A DNA stretch of 64,000 bases from DATATV01 sp035551355 (lineage in GTDB: Bacteria > Actinomycetota > Actinomycetes > Mycobacteriales > Pseudonocardiaceae). The translations under genes and the position numbers were made by a program. The notes below the pieces were generated by a model that saw only the letters and a program-made list of their open reading frames with translations, did no database searches and was not told where the DNA came from. Within the stretch, counting starts at the first letter, position 1. Every line of letters starts with the position of its first letter. The stretch is from contig DASZNF010000141.1 of NCBI GenBank assembly GCA_035551355.1, forward strand, positions 248,001 to 312,000. Direction: 5' to 3'. Below, piece by piece: positions 42,444-50,541 of this stretch.

Positions 42444-42610
42444 TGCGGTGCTGGGGCGCTCGGCCGGTGACGTTCAGTCGAGAGTGAGGAGCACTTCGTC
42501 GATCTCGCCGTCGCGAGCCCGGGCGAAATTCCCGGATCGGCGGCGGGGTGGAAGGTGCCTCGCTGCCAGGATTTCCGCGCTGTGCGTGAGACTTCCGCTG
42601 TGCGCGAAGC

Positions 42611-42638
42611 GGCGGCCCCGGAGTTTACCGGGGCCGCC
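42611..42638. terminator. Bidirectional terminator between flavoprotein and secreted-protein genes
   Basis: GGCGGCCCCGG (42611-42621) and CCGGGGCCGCC (42628-42638) form a perfect 11-bp GC-rich stem with loop AGTTTA. It sits between two convergent genes. The rest of 42444-42659 shows no gene. Confidence 0.75.
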
Positions 42639-42659
42639 GTCTGGTGTCGCCTTGTGTTG

Positions 42660-44654
42660 TCAGGCCAGGGAAATTGTGATCGCGCCGGTGTAGGTCCGGC
42701 CGACGGTGATCGGAGTGGTCGTGCCGTTGACGGTCATTTTCACCCCTCGGCCGCCCTTGCCGGTGACTGTGGCGTCGGTGGACAGGGTGAGGCTGCTCAG
42801 GTAGCTGGTGCCGGTCACCGTCCAGCGGGACGCTCCGGCCAGGGTGACGAGCATCCCGTTGTTGACCACCTCGTGCACCGTGTTGGTGACCTCGCCCAGT
42901 TCGCGGTACAACGACGAATCGATGGTGGAGACCCGGTGTTTGGCCACGGTGGCGGAGATGACGCCCTCGATCCGGCTGTCGGTGAAGATGAGCACCGCGT
43001 TCATCCCGGCCAGGCTGCTCGTGTCGCCGCGCACCGAGTTGTAGAAGTCGCCGCGCAGGGGCAGATCGGTGGCCGAGAAGGTGGCGTCGGCGCTGTGCGC
43101 GGTGGTCACGTCGAAGGCGGTGTCCTTCGCCGGATCGCCGGTCGGTTCGGTGTAGACGGCGGTGGTTTCGGTGCTCCACGGTTTGCCGGTGACCGTGGTC
43201 TTTCCTGGATTGTCGTTGTCCATCAACTGGAAGAGGACTCCGGTGCCCGAGCGCAGGCGTGCCCCGCCGGAGCCGTCGATGGTGATGCTGGCCGGGGCGG
43301 CTTTGAGGAGGAAGGTGGTTTCGGCACTGGTGAGCTGGGTGCCGCCGTCGATGGTGACCGCGCCGGCGGATTGCCACATCACGCCGAAGCGGCGCGAGGT
43401 GATCACGGTCGGCCTCGGGGTGAGGGCGGCCAGTTCCGCTGTGCTCAGGCCGATGCCGAGGGAATCGTTGAGCGCGGCCACCGCGGTCCGGGTGCTGTCG
43501 CCGTAGTGCACGGTGCCGCCCCAGTTGATGGTGGCGTAGGAGGCCACGTCGAACTCCACACCCAGGAAATGCTCGGTGACCTGGCCGATGGCGTAGGAGC
43601 CGTAGCCGTCCTCTCCGGTGTTCTCGACGTGGCTGTTGATCGCGGTGAGGGTGCATTCGCTGCCCGCGTCCACCGACAGCGCGCCCCAGTTCTCCGAGGA
43701 GATGTGCGAATTGAGGTAACTGGCTTTCGTCTGCGCCCCAAGGAGGTTGGTGGCGCGGACGTTGCCGGAGATGCCCAGCATCCACGGCACCACGATCATG
43801 TACCGCTGGTCGCTGGTGGGCACGTAGCCGGCCGGTAGTTCGCCGTCCTCGGCGCGTAGCCGGGAGTTCTTCACGACCACGTTGCTGGTGCCGTCGGCGA
43901 TCACCGTGGTGCGCACCACGCCCTTGTTGTGGATGTCGGCGCCGTCGACGACCAGCGTGGTGTCCGCGCCGGTGGCGTACACCGACGCGCCGTAGCCGAC
44001 GAAGTCGCAGCGGCCGTTGCCGGTGAACTCGATCTCCGGGCGCTGCAACAGGAAATCGCCGCCGGTGACGTACACGCCGTTGAACGCCTCGCCGGTGGAG
44101 CGCAGCCGGACGTTCCTGGCGTAGGACTTGGTGAGCTGGCCGCCGACCACGTCGTCGAGCACCGATTCGTCGGTGACCGCGCCGTCGGCGGTGACGTAGA
44201 GGGCCTGGCGGAACGGGAAGGTCAGCCCCAGGTAGGCGATCGGGTTGGCCACCGCGACGGTGATCACCACGTCGCCGCGGTAGGCGCCGGGCGCGATCGG
44301 CGCATCGACGCCGCCGTATCCGTCGGTCAGCGCGGTGAGTTTCGAACCGGTCTCCACGCCGTTCACGGTCACGCTCAGGCTGTAGCCGCTGGGCGCGGCC
44401 AGCGCCCCGCCCGGCTCGATGACCAGTTCGCTGACCCGGGTGGTCTGGCTCAGGGTCAGCGTCTGACCGGCCTTGACCCGCAGTTTTCCGCTGCCGGCCG
44501 CACTTCCCGTCGCGGCCTGCGCGACGCCGGGCACGCCGAGCACCGGCACGACGGCGGCGGCCGCTACCGCGGCCAGCAGGGCGCGTGGCCGGCTGCGGAA
44601 CGTGACCTCGCGATCGAGCAGGGCGAACCGGGCTCTCGTACGGTTTTCGTCCAC
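42660..44654 (-). CDS. Secreted beta-helix-like protein
   Basis: 664 residues. After a charged N-terminus comes a hydrophobic segment (ALLAAVAAAAVVPVLGVPG) and a cleavage-like AQA-AT site, so the protein is exported. The mature region is rich in short strands with repeated N, G, T and D (SRIEGVISATV, VKNSRLRAEDG, TAINSHVENTG), as in right-handed beta-helix proteins. No catalytic motif is recognised. It starts at GTG 44654 with AGGGAG upstream. Two TGTCGACA sites lie before it, suggesting it is made together with the catabolic enzymes. It may bind or process an extracellular polymer that yields the substrate; this is inference. Confidence 0.7.
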   Translation of the reverse strand: MDENRTRARFALLDREVTFRSRPRALLAAVAAAAVVPVLGVPGVAQAATGSAAGSGKLRVKAGQTLTLSQTTRVSELVIEPGGALAAPSGYSLSVTVNGVETGSKLTALTDGYGGVDAPIAPGAYRGDVVITVAVANPIAYLGLTFPFRQALYVTADGAVTDESVLDDVVGGQLTKSYARNVRLRSTGEAFNGVYVTGGDFLLQRPEIEFTGNGRCDFVGYGASVYATGADTTLVVDGADIHNKGVVRTTVIADGTSNVVVKNSRLRAEDGELPAGYVPTSDQRYMIVVPWMLGISGNVRATNLLGAQTKASYLNSHISSENWGALSVDAGSECTLTAINSHVENTGEDGYGSYAIGQVTEHFLGVEFDVASYATINWGGTVHYGDSTRTAVAALNDSLGIGLSTAELAALTPRPTVITSRRFGVMWQSAGAVTIDGGTQLTSAETTFLLKAAPASITIDGSGGARLRSGTGVLFQLMDNDNPGKTTVTGKPWSTETTAVYTEPTGDPAKDTAFDVTTAHSADATFSATDLPLRGDFYNSVRGDTSSLAGMNAVLIFTDSRIEGVISATVAKHRVSTIDSSLYRELGEVTNTVHEVVNNGMLVTLAGASRWTVTGTSYLSSLTLSTDATVTGKGGRGVKMTVNGTTTPITVGRTYTGAITISLA

Positions 44655-44713
44655 CGCGAACTCCCTTGTCTTGTGGTGGGTGAGTCGAGTCGCCGCCGGC
44701 GTCATGACACTAC

Positions 44714-44774
44714 TGTCGACACTAAATCCGGTCAATGACCCAACGGGGCACTCACAGGGAGAACTCTGTCGACA
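44714..44774. promoter_or_regulatory. Two TGTCGACA operators before the secreted-protein gene
   Basis: ACTGTCGACACT (core 44714-44721) and TCTGTCGACACT (core 44767-44774), 53 bases apart, about five helical turns. They lie 60-120 bases before the GTG start at 44654 and after the PaaX gene, so they serve the secreted-protein gene. Confidence 0.75.
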
Positions 44775-44800
44775 CTAGCGTGGAAGTTGGTGAAGTGTAC

Positions 44801-45652
44801 TCAGTTGGCGAGCTGCTGCCAGCGGGTCCGCGCCTCGGCGGTCAGCCGGGCGTGCTGGCGGCGGAACAGGGCGGCCGCGCGGGCGCCGCTCCAGCCCGTG
44901 GGCAGCAGTTCGGCGGGCAGTGCGGGGTCCATGGCGGGGAACCGGCGCCAGGCGTGCACCAGTTGCACCAGCCGGGTCAGCGAATCGCCGGTGGACCGGC
45001 CGCCGAACTCGGCCAGGAAATCGCCGTACTGCGCGGAAATCGCGGCCAGATCCCAGGCCTGGCCGACCATCGCGGTCAGCTCGCCGCCGCCGGTGTGTGG
45101 GCCGACGAACACGTGCGCGTCGTCGAGCAGGCCGACCTCGCCCAGTACCCGCTCGGCCTCCGTCGCCCGGTCGGGGTGGGTGCTGATCCACACGCCCGGC
45201 GCCGGGCTGCCGAATCCGGCCCAGGTCAGCCGGGTGCGCAGCAGGTGCCGGGCCGGCCGGTCGCTTTCCGGCGCGCGGGCCAGCACCACCACCCAGCGTC
45301 CGTCCCAGTCCGGTTGCGTGCCCTGGAATCCGTAGATGCGCTCGGCGCCGGAGCCGAGCAACCGCTCGGCCGCCGCGGACAGGGTCCACAGCGTGCGGCG
45401 GCCCTGGCGGTGGGACTTGAGCCAGCCGTCGGCCGCGGTGCGCATCAGCGCCTGCCGGGTGGCCCGCTCCTCCACGCCGAGCCGGCCGAGCACCTCGATG
45501 AACGCCGCGGTCCAGGCCGAGCCGGTGGTGGGCAGCACGAACTCGCCGAGCACGGTGAACAACAGGCCCCGGGCGCTCTCCGCGCCCGCCGCGTGCCTGC
45601 GGGACAGGGTCGGCGCGGGCTCGGTGGCGGACAGTGACTCGACGCTCGGCAT
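44801..45652 (-). CDS. PaaX-family transcriptional regulator
   Basis: 283 residues. The N-terminal PaaX winged helix spans roughly residues 25-100 (LLFTVLGEFVLPT, VEERATRQALMRTAADGWL). The central and C-terminal PaaX domains follow (RWVVVLARAPE, LVQLVHAWRRFPAMDPALPAELLPTGW). PaaX of E. coli responds to phenylacetyl-CoA. Here the regulator is divergent from box genes, so benzoyl-CoA is a likely effector (inference). It starts at ATG 45652. An ACTCTAC/GTAGAGT inverted repeat in the 100-base intergenic region is its probable binding site. Confidence 0.88.
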   Translation of the reverse strand: MPSVESLSATEPAPTLSRRHAAGAESARGLLFTVLGEFVLPTTGSAWTAAFIEVLGRLGVEERATRQALMRTAADGWLKSHRQGRRTLWTLSAAAERLLGSGAERIYGFQGTQPDWDGRWVVVLARAPESDRPARHLLRTRLTWAGFGSPAPGVWISTHPDRATEAERVLGEVGLLDDAHVFVGPHTGGGELTAMVGQAWDLAAISAQYGDFLAEFGGRSTGDSLTRLVQLVHAWRRFPAMDPALPAELLPTGWSGARAAALFRRQHARLTAEARTRWQQLAN

Positions 45653-45675
45653 ACGCACACGATACGGGCTGTGAC

Positions 45676-45716
45676 ACTCTACGAAACATTGACGGATCAG
45701 AAAATTACAGTAGAGT
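45676..45716. promoter_or_regulatory. Inverted repeat in the paaX/boxC divergent promoter
   Basis: ACTCTAC (45676-45682) and GTAGAGT (45710-45716) are exact inverted repeats, 34 bases centre to centre, in an AT-rich patch between the PaaX gene and boxC. Position and symmetry fit a regulator site; binding by PaaX is inferred. Confidence 0.55.
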
Positions 45717-45752
45717 TTGACCGGACGTTGGACGGTCGAGGAGGACAGTCGG

Positions 45753-47459
45753 ATGACCAGCCTGGCCGATGGGCCCAGCACCGAGGTGAACGCGCCCTCG
45801 CTGGTGGACTTCCGCACCGATCCCACCCGCTACCGGCACTGGCGACTGGACGTCGAGGGCCCGGTGGCCACGTTGACCATGGACGTGGCCGAGGACGGCG
45901 GGCTGGTGCCCGGGTACGAGCTCAAGCTCAACTCCTACGACCTCGGGGTGGACATCGAGCTCTACGACGCGGTGCAGCGGCTGCGCTTCGAGCATCCCGG
46001 GGTGCGCTGCGTGGTGGTCACCAGCGGCAAGGAGAAGATCTTCTGTGCCGGCGCGAACATCCGCATGCTGGCCGCGTCCGCGCACGGGTGGAAGGTGAAC
46101 TTCTGCAAGTTCACCAACGAGACCCGCAACGGCATCGAGGACGCCACGGAAAACTCCGGGCAGACCTATCTGGCCGCCTGCAACGGTTCCGCGTCCGGTG
46201 GCGGCTATGAACTCGCCCTGGCCTGTGACCACATCATGCTGGTGGACGACCGGTCCTCGGCGGTGTCGCTGCCCGAGCTGCCGCTGCTGGGCGTGCTGCC
46301 CGGGACCGGCGGGCTGACCCGGGTGGTGGACAAGCGGCACGTGCGCCGGGATCGCGCCGACTACTTCTCCACCCGCGCGGAAGGCCTGGCCGGCAAGAAA
46401 GCCGTGCAGTGGAAGCTGGTGGACGAGGCGGTTCCGCGTCCTAAATGGACGGATACGGTGGCCGAGCGGGCCGGCGAGTTCGCCGCGCGCTCCAGCCGAC
46501 GGGCCGGCGTCTCCGGCATCCCGTTGGCGCCATTGGACAAACGCCGCAGCGCGAACGAGATCGGGTATACGCACGTCACCGCCGAGCTGGACCACGAGGG
46601 CGGCTGCGCGGAAATCGTGGTCACCGGGCCGAAGGCCGGTCCGCCGGCGGACGCGGCCGGCATTCTCCAGCAGGGCGTGGAGTTCTGGCCGCTGGCCCTG
46701 GCCCGCGAACTGGACGATCTGATCCTGGACCTGCGCACCAACGAGCCCGAACTGGGCACCTGGGTGATCCGCACCCAGGGCGACGCCGACCGCGTTCTGG
46801 CCTACGACCGGCTGCTGCTGGCCGAGCGGGAAAGCGACTGGCTGGCCAACGAGATCGTGCTCTACCTCAAGCGCACCCTCAAACGGCTGGACGTGACCAG
46901 CCGCAGCCTGATCGCGCTGCTGGAGCCGCACAGCTGCTTCGCCGGCACGCTGGCCGAACTGGCGCTGGCCGCCGACCGCTCGTTCCAGCTGTCCGGGGTG
47001 TTCGAGGAGACCGACCCGGACGCCGAACCGGCCGCGCTCACCCTAGGCCCGGTCAACCTCGGTCCGCTGCCCATGGGCAACGACCTGACCCGGCTGGCCA
47101 CCCGGTTCTACGGCGACGACGAAGCCCTCGCCGCCGCGGCCGAGACGGTGGGCAAGCCGCTGCCGGCCGAGGACGCCGAGCGGCTGGGCCTGGTCACCTT
47201 CGCACCGGACGACATCGACTGGGACGAGGAGGTGCGGATCGCCGTGGAGGAACGGGCCAGCTTCTCACCCGACGCGCTCACCGGGCTGGAGGCCAACTAC
47301 CGGTTCGCCGGGCCGGAAACCCTGGAGACCAAGATCTTCGGCCGGCTGTCGGCCTGGCAGAACTGGATCTTCAACCGCCCCAACGCATCCGGCCCGGACG
47401 GCGCGCTGCGCCGGTTCGGCACCGGGGTGCGCGCCGACTTCGACCGGAAGCGAGTCTGA
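45753..47459 (+). CDS. boxC: Benzoyl-CoA-dihydrodiol lyase BoxC
   Basis: 568 residues, a long two-part crotonase-superfamily protein of the BoxC type. First half: YELKLNSYDLGVDIELYDAV, SGKEKIFCAGANI, NGSASGGGYELALACDHI, LLGVLPGTGGLTRV. Second half: a further crotonase-like unit (LIALLEPHSCFAGTLAELAL). BoxC cleaves the ring of 2,3-epoxybenzoyl-CoA with water, releasing formate. The start ATG 45753 has GAGGAGGA upstream. First gene of boxC-boxB-ligase-amidohydrolase, divergent from the PaaX regulator. Identification is strong because boxB follows directly. Confidence 0.92.
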   Translation: MTSLADGPSTEVNAPSLVDFRTDPTRYRHWRLDVEGPVATLTMDVAEDGGLVPGYELKLNSYDLGVDIELYDAVQRLRFEHPGVRCVVVTSGKEKIFCAGANIRMLAASAHGWKVNFCKFTNETRNGIEDATENSGQTYLAACNGSASGGGYELALACDHIMLVDDRSSAVSLPELPLLGVLPGTGGLTRVVDKRHVRRDRADYFSTRAEGLAGKKAVQWKLVDEAVPRPKWTDTVAERAGEFAARSSRRAGVSGIPLAPLDKRRSANEIGYTHVTAELDHEGGCAEIVVTGPKAGPPADAAGILQQGVEFWPLALARELDDLILDLRTNEPELGTWVIRTQGDADRVLAYDRLLLAERESDWLANEIVLYLKRTLKRLDVTSRSLIALLEPHSCFAGTLAELALAADRSFQLSGVFEETDPDAEPAALTLGPVNLGPLPMGNDLTRLATRFYGDDEALAAAAETVGKPLPAEDAERLGLVTFAPDDIDWDEEVRIAVEERASFSPDALTGLEANYRFAGPETLETKIFGRLSAWQNWIFNRPNASGPDGALRRFGTGVRADFDRKRV

Positions 47460-47461
47460 CC

Positions 47462-48880
47462 ATGACCGGCAGCGCGGACTACGCCGAGAAGATTCCCAAC
47501 AACGTCGAACTGCACGAGGACCGGCGACTGCAGCGGGCGCTGGAGAGCTGGCAGCCCAACTTCCTGAACTGGTGGGAATCCATGGGTCCCACGCTGCCCA
47601 CCGAGGACGTGTACCTGCGCACCGCGATCCACGTCGGCCGGGAGGGCTGGGCCCACTTCGGGCACGTACCCATGCGGGAGTACCGGTGGGGTGTGTTCCT
47701 GGCCGAGCGCAACACCGACCGGCACATCGCGTTCGGCGCGCACAAGGGCGAACCGGCCTGGCAGAAGGTGCCCGGCGAGTACCGGGCCGAGCTGCGCAAA
47801 CTGATCGTCATCCAGGGCGACACCGAACCGGCTTCCGTTGAACAGCAACGGAATCTGGGCGCCACCGCGCCGTCGCTGTACGACCTGCGCAACCTGTTCC
47901 AGGTCAACGTCGAAGAGGGCCGCCATCTGTGGGCTATGGTCTACCTGCTGCACGCCTACTTCGGCCGGGAGGGCCGGGAAGAGGCGGAGGAATTGCTGCA
48001 CCGCAATTCCGGCAGCGAGGACTCGCCGCGCATCCTGGGCGCGTTCAACGAGGAGACGCCGGACTGGTTGTCCTTCTTCATGTTCACCTACTTCACCGAC
48101 CGGGACGGCAAGTACCAGCTCGGCACGCTGAAGGAATCCGCGTTCGATCCGCTCTCCCGCACCTGTGAGTTCATGCTCAAGGAGGAGGCGCACCACATGT
48201 TCGTGGGCACCACCGGCGTGGACCGGGTGGTGGAACGGACCGTGCAGATCATGCGCGAGGAGGACACCGACGATGTCGTGCCGCACGGCGGAATTCCGCT
48301 GTCGGTGATCCAGAAGTACCTGAACTTCCACTACTCCGTGTCGTTGGACCTGTTCGGCTCGGAGACCTCGACCAACGTGGCCAACTACTTCACCGCCGGC
48401 CTGAAGGGCCGCTGGTCGGAGGAGCGGCGCAAGGACGATCACGTGCTCACCGACGAGTCGATCCTGGTCGACGCCCTCAACGACGGCGAGATCGGCCAGA
48501 CCGAGGTGTCCGCGCTGGTCGGCCTGAACACCGATCTGCGCCGGGAGTACATCCACGACTGCGGCAAGGGCGTGGACCGGTGGAACCGCATCCTGGAATC
48601 CGCCGGTGTGCTGTTCCGGCTGAGCCTGCCCAGCGTGGCGTTCAACCGGAAGGTCGGCGCGTTCTCCGGGATCGAGGCCGCCCCGGACGGCAAGCAGATC
48701 TCGGCCGAGGAATGGGAGCGCCGCAAGGGGGACTGGCTGCCCACCGAGGTGGACAAGACGCATGTGCGCTCGCTGATGCGGCCGGTGTACGAACGAGGCA
48801 AAATCGCCTCCTGGATCGCCCCGCCGCGGCAGGGCATCAACGGGAAACCGTTCGACTACGACTACGTGCACCTCGGCTGA
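47462..48880 (+). CDS. boxB: Benzoyl-CoA 2,3-epoxidase oxygenase subunit BoxB
   Basis: 472 residues, the diiron epoxidase component. Two ExxH diiron motifs are visible: EEGRH (151-155) and EEAHH (241-245), with further acidic residues in the expected helices. NVELHEDRRLQRALESWQP and YLNFHYSVSLDLFG are typical BoxB blocks. It forms 2,3-epoxybenzoyl-CoA from benzoyl-CoA using oxygen. It starts two bases after boxC stops. The reductase BoxA that feeds it electrons in Azoarcus is not encoded in this window, so another ferredoxin reductase must serve or lies elsewhere. Confidence 0.93.
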   Translation: MTGSADYAEKIPNNVELHEDRRLQRALESWQPNFLNWWESMGPTLPTEDVYLRTAIHVGREGWAHFGHVPMREYRWGVFLAERNTDRHIAFGAHKGEPAWQKVPGEYRAELRKLIVIQGDTEPASVEQQRNLGATAPSLYDLRNLFQVNVEEGRHLWAMVYLLHAYFGREGREEAEELLHRNSGSEDSPRILGAFNEETPDWLSFFMFTYFTDRDGKYQLGTLKESAFDPLSRTCEFMLKEEAHHMFVGTTGVDRVVERTVQIMREEDTDDVVPHGGIPLSVIQKYLNFHYSVSLDLFGSETSTNVANYFTAGLKGRWSEERRKDDHVLTDESILVDALNDGEIGQTEVSALVGLNTDLRREYIHDCGKGVDRWNRILESAGVLFRLSLPSVAFNRKVGAFSGIEAAPDGKQISAEEWERRKGDWLPTEVDKTHVRSLMRPVYERGKIASWIAPPRQGINGKPFDYDYVHLG

Positions 48881-48894
48881 ACCAGGCGGTGGCC

Positions 48895-50541
48895 ATGACG
48901 GAGTTGTTCAACGCCAGTGAGTATCTGCTGGACCGGCAGCTGGACGCGGGCAACGGGGCGCGGCTCGCGCTGACCGGGGCCGGCGGCGAGCTGACCTATG
49001 CCGCCCTGCACGACCGGGTGCGGCGCACCGCGGCCGGACTGCGCGCCGTGGGCGTGCGACCCGAGCAGCGGGTGCTGATGTTCATGTCCGACTCGCCCGA
49101 CTTCGTCACCGTGTTCCTGGCCGCGATGCGGATCGGCGCGGTGCCGGTACCGGTGTCGACCATGCTGCACGCAGACGGCCTGACCGAACTGCTGCGCGAC
49201 TCCCGGGCCGCTTTCCTCGCTGTCACCAAGGAATTCACCGAGGTCGCCCGGGCCGCGGCGGCCGGCGCACCGGAACTGGCGGGCATCCTGACCGGAGACG
49301 GCGCGGAACTGCCGGCCGAGATTCCGGTGCACTCACTGGCCGAACTGGCCGGGGCCGCGCCCGATGACACGGTCTACGACACCCGGCCGGATTCGACCGC
49401 GTTCTGGCTCTACACCTCGGGCACCACCGGCCTTCCCAAGGGCGCCATGCACCGGCACGAGTCCATCCGGGTGGTGTGCGAAACCTACGGCATCCAAGTG
49501 CTGGGCATCCGGCCGGAGGACCGCTGCCTGTCCGCCGCCAAAGCGTTCTTCGCTTACGGTCTCGGCAATTCCGTGTTGTTCCCGTTGTCGGTCGGCGCGG
49601 CCGCGGTGCTCGAACCGGCACCGTCCAAACCGGACACCATGGTGTCGCGGGCGCGGGACTGCGGGGCGACGCTGTTCTTCGCCGGGCCGACGTTCTTCGC
49701 CAACATGCTGCGGGCCGGGCTGCCCGCGGACGCGCTGTCCGGGGTGCGGCTGGCCGCCTCGGCCGGAGAGACCCTGCCCGCCGCGCTGTACCGGCGGTGG
49801 ACGAGCGCCTTCGGGGTGGACATCCTGGACGGCATCGGGATGACCGAGATGCTGCACATCTTCCTGTCCAACCGGCCCGGCGCGGTGCGGCCGGGCAGCA
49901 CCGGGGTCGCCGTGCCCGGCTACGACCTGCGCGTCCTGGACGAACAGGGCCAGGAGACACCGGTCGGCACCCCGGGCACGCTGTACGTGCGCGGCGAGTC
50001 CACGGCGATCGGTTACTGGTCGCAGTACGCCGCGTCCCGGCAGGTGTTCCAGGGCGAATGGCTGCGGACCGGGGACACCTACGTGCGCGACGAGGAGGGT
50101 TACCACACCTGCCTCGGCCGCACCGGGGACATGCTCAAGGCCAGCGGGATCTGGGTGTCCCCGGCCGAGGTGGAGAACCGGCTGCTCGCGCACGACGCGG
50201 TGGCCCAGGCGGTGGTGGTGGCCGCGCCGGACACCGATGGGCTGGAGAAACCGGTGGCCTACGTCGTGGCGCAGCCGGAGACCACGGTCACCGAGGCCGA
50301 GCTGATCGAGTTCTGCCGGGCCGGGCTGCCCTCGGTGAAACGACCGCGCCGGATCGTGTTCGTGCCCGGCTATCCGACCACGGCCACCGGGAAGATCCGC
50401 CGGGTCGAGCTGCGGGCCATGGCCGCGACCGTGCTGCTGACCGACGAGATGTCCGAACCGGCCGCGGGTAATACCGTGGCCGGCATGCCGAGTATCGCCG
50501 CCACGCCGAAGCCGCTGACCGCCGACCACGGGGCGGTCTGA
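48895..50541 (+). CDS. Benzoate-CoA ligase family protein
   Basis: 548 residues, AMP-forming aryl-CoA ligase. P-loop LYTSGTTGLPKG (172-183), A5 region GIGMTEMLHIF, A8 RTGDTYVRDEEGYHTCLGR and the A10 lysine in TTATGKIRR. Length and AKAFFAYGLGN match benzoate/4-hydroxybenzoate-CoA ligases. It makes benzoyl-CoA (or a close analogue) for BoxB. The start ATG 48895 follows boxB after 14 bases, and its stop overlaps the next start (TGATG). Its place in the box operon makes benzoate the most likely substrate. Confidence 0.9.
   Translation: MTELFNASEYLLDRQLDAGNGARLALTGAGGELTYAALHDRVRRTAAGLRAVGVRPEQRVLMFMSDSPDFVTVFLAAMRIGAVPVPVSTMLHADGLTELLRDSRAAFLAVTKEFTEVARAAAAGAPELAGILTGDGAELPAEIPVHSLAELAGAAPDDTVYDTRPDSTAFWLYTSGTTGLPKGAMHRHESIRVVCETYGIQVLGIRPEDRCLSAAKAFFAYGLGNSVLFPLSVGAAAVLEPAPSKPDTMVSRARDCGATLFFAGPTFFANMLRAGLPADALSGVRLAASAGETLPAALYRRWTSAFGVDILDGIGMTEMLHIFLSNRPGAVRPGSTGVAVPGYDLRVLDEQGQETPVGTPGTLYVRGESTAIGYWSQYAASRQVFQGEWLRTGDTYVRDEEGYHTCLGRTGDMLKASGIWVSPAEVENRLLAHDAVAQAVVVAAPDTDGLEKPVAYVVAQPETTVTEAELIEFCRAGLPSVKRPRRIVFVPGYPTTATGKIRRVELRAMAATVLLTDEMSEPAAGNTVAGMPSIAATPKPLTADHGAV

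Noticed and set aside
44655..44735. Longer start of the secreted protein at TTG 44735
   Set aside because: The extension reads through a TGTCGACA operator and adds residues before the signal peptide; GTG 44654 has an AGGGAG site.
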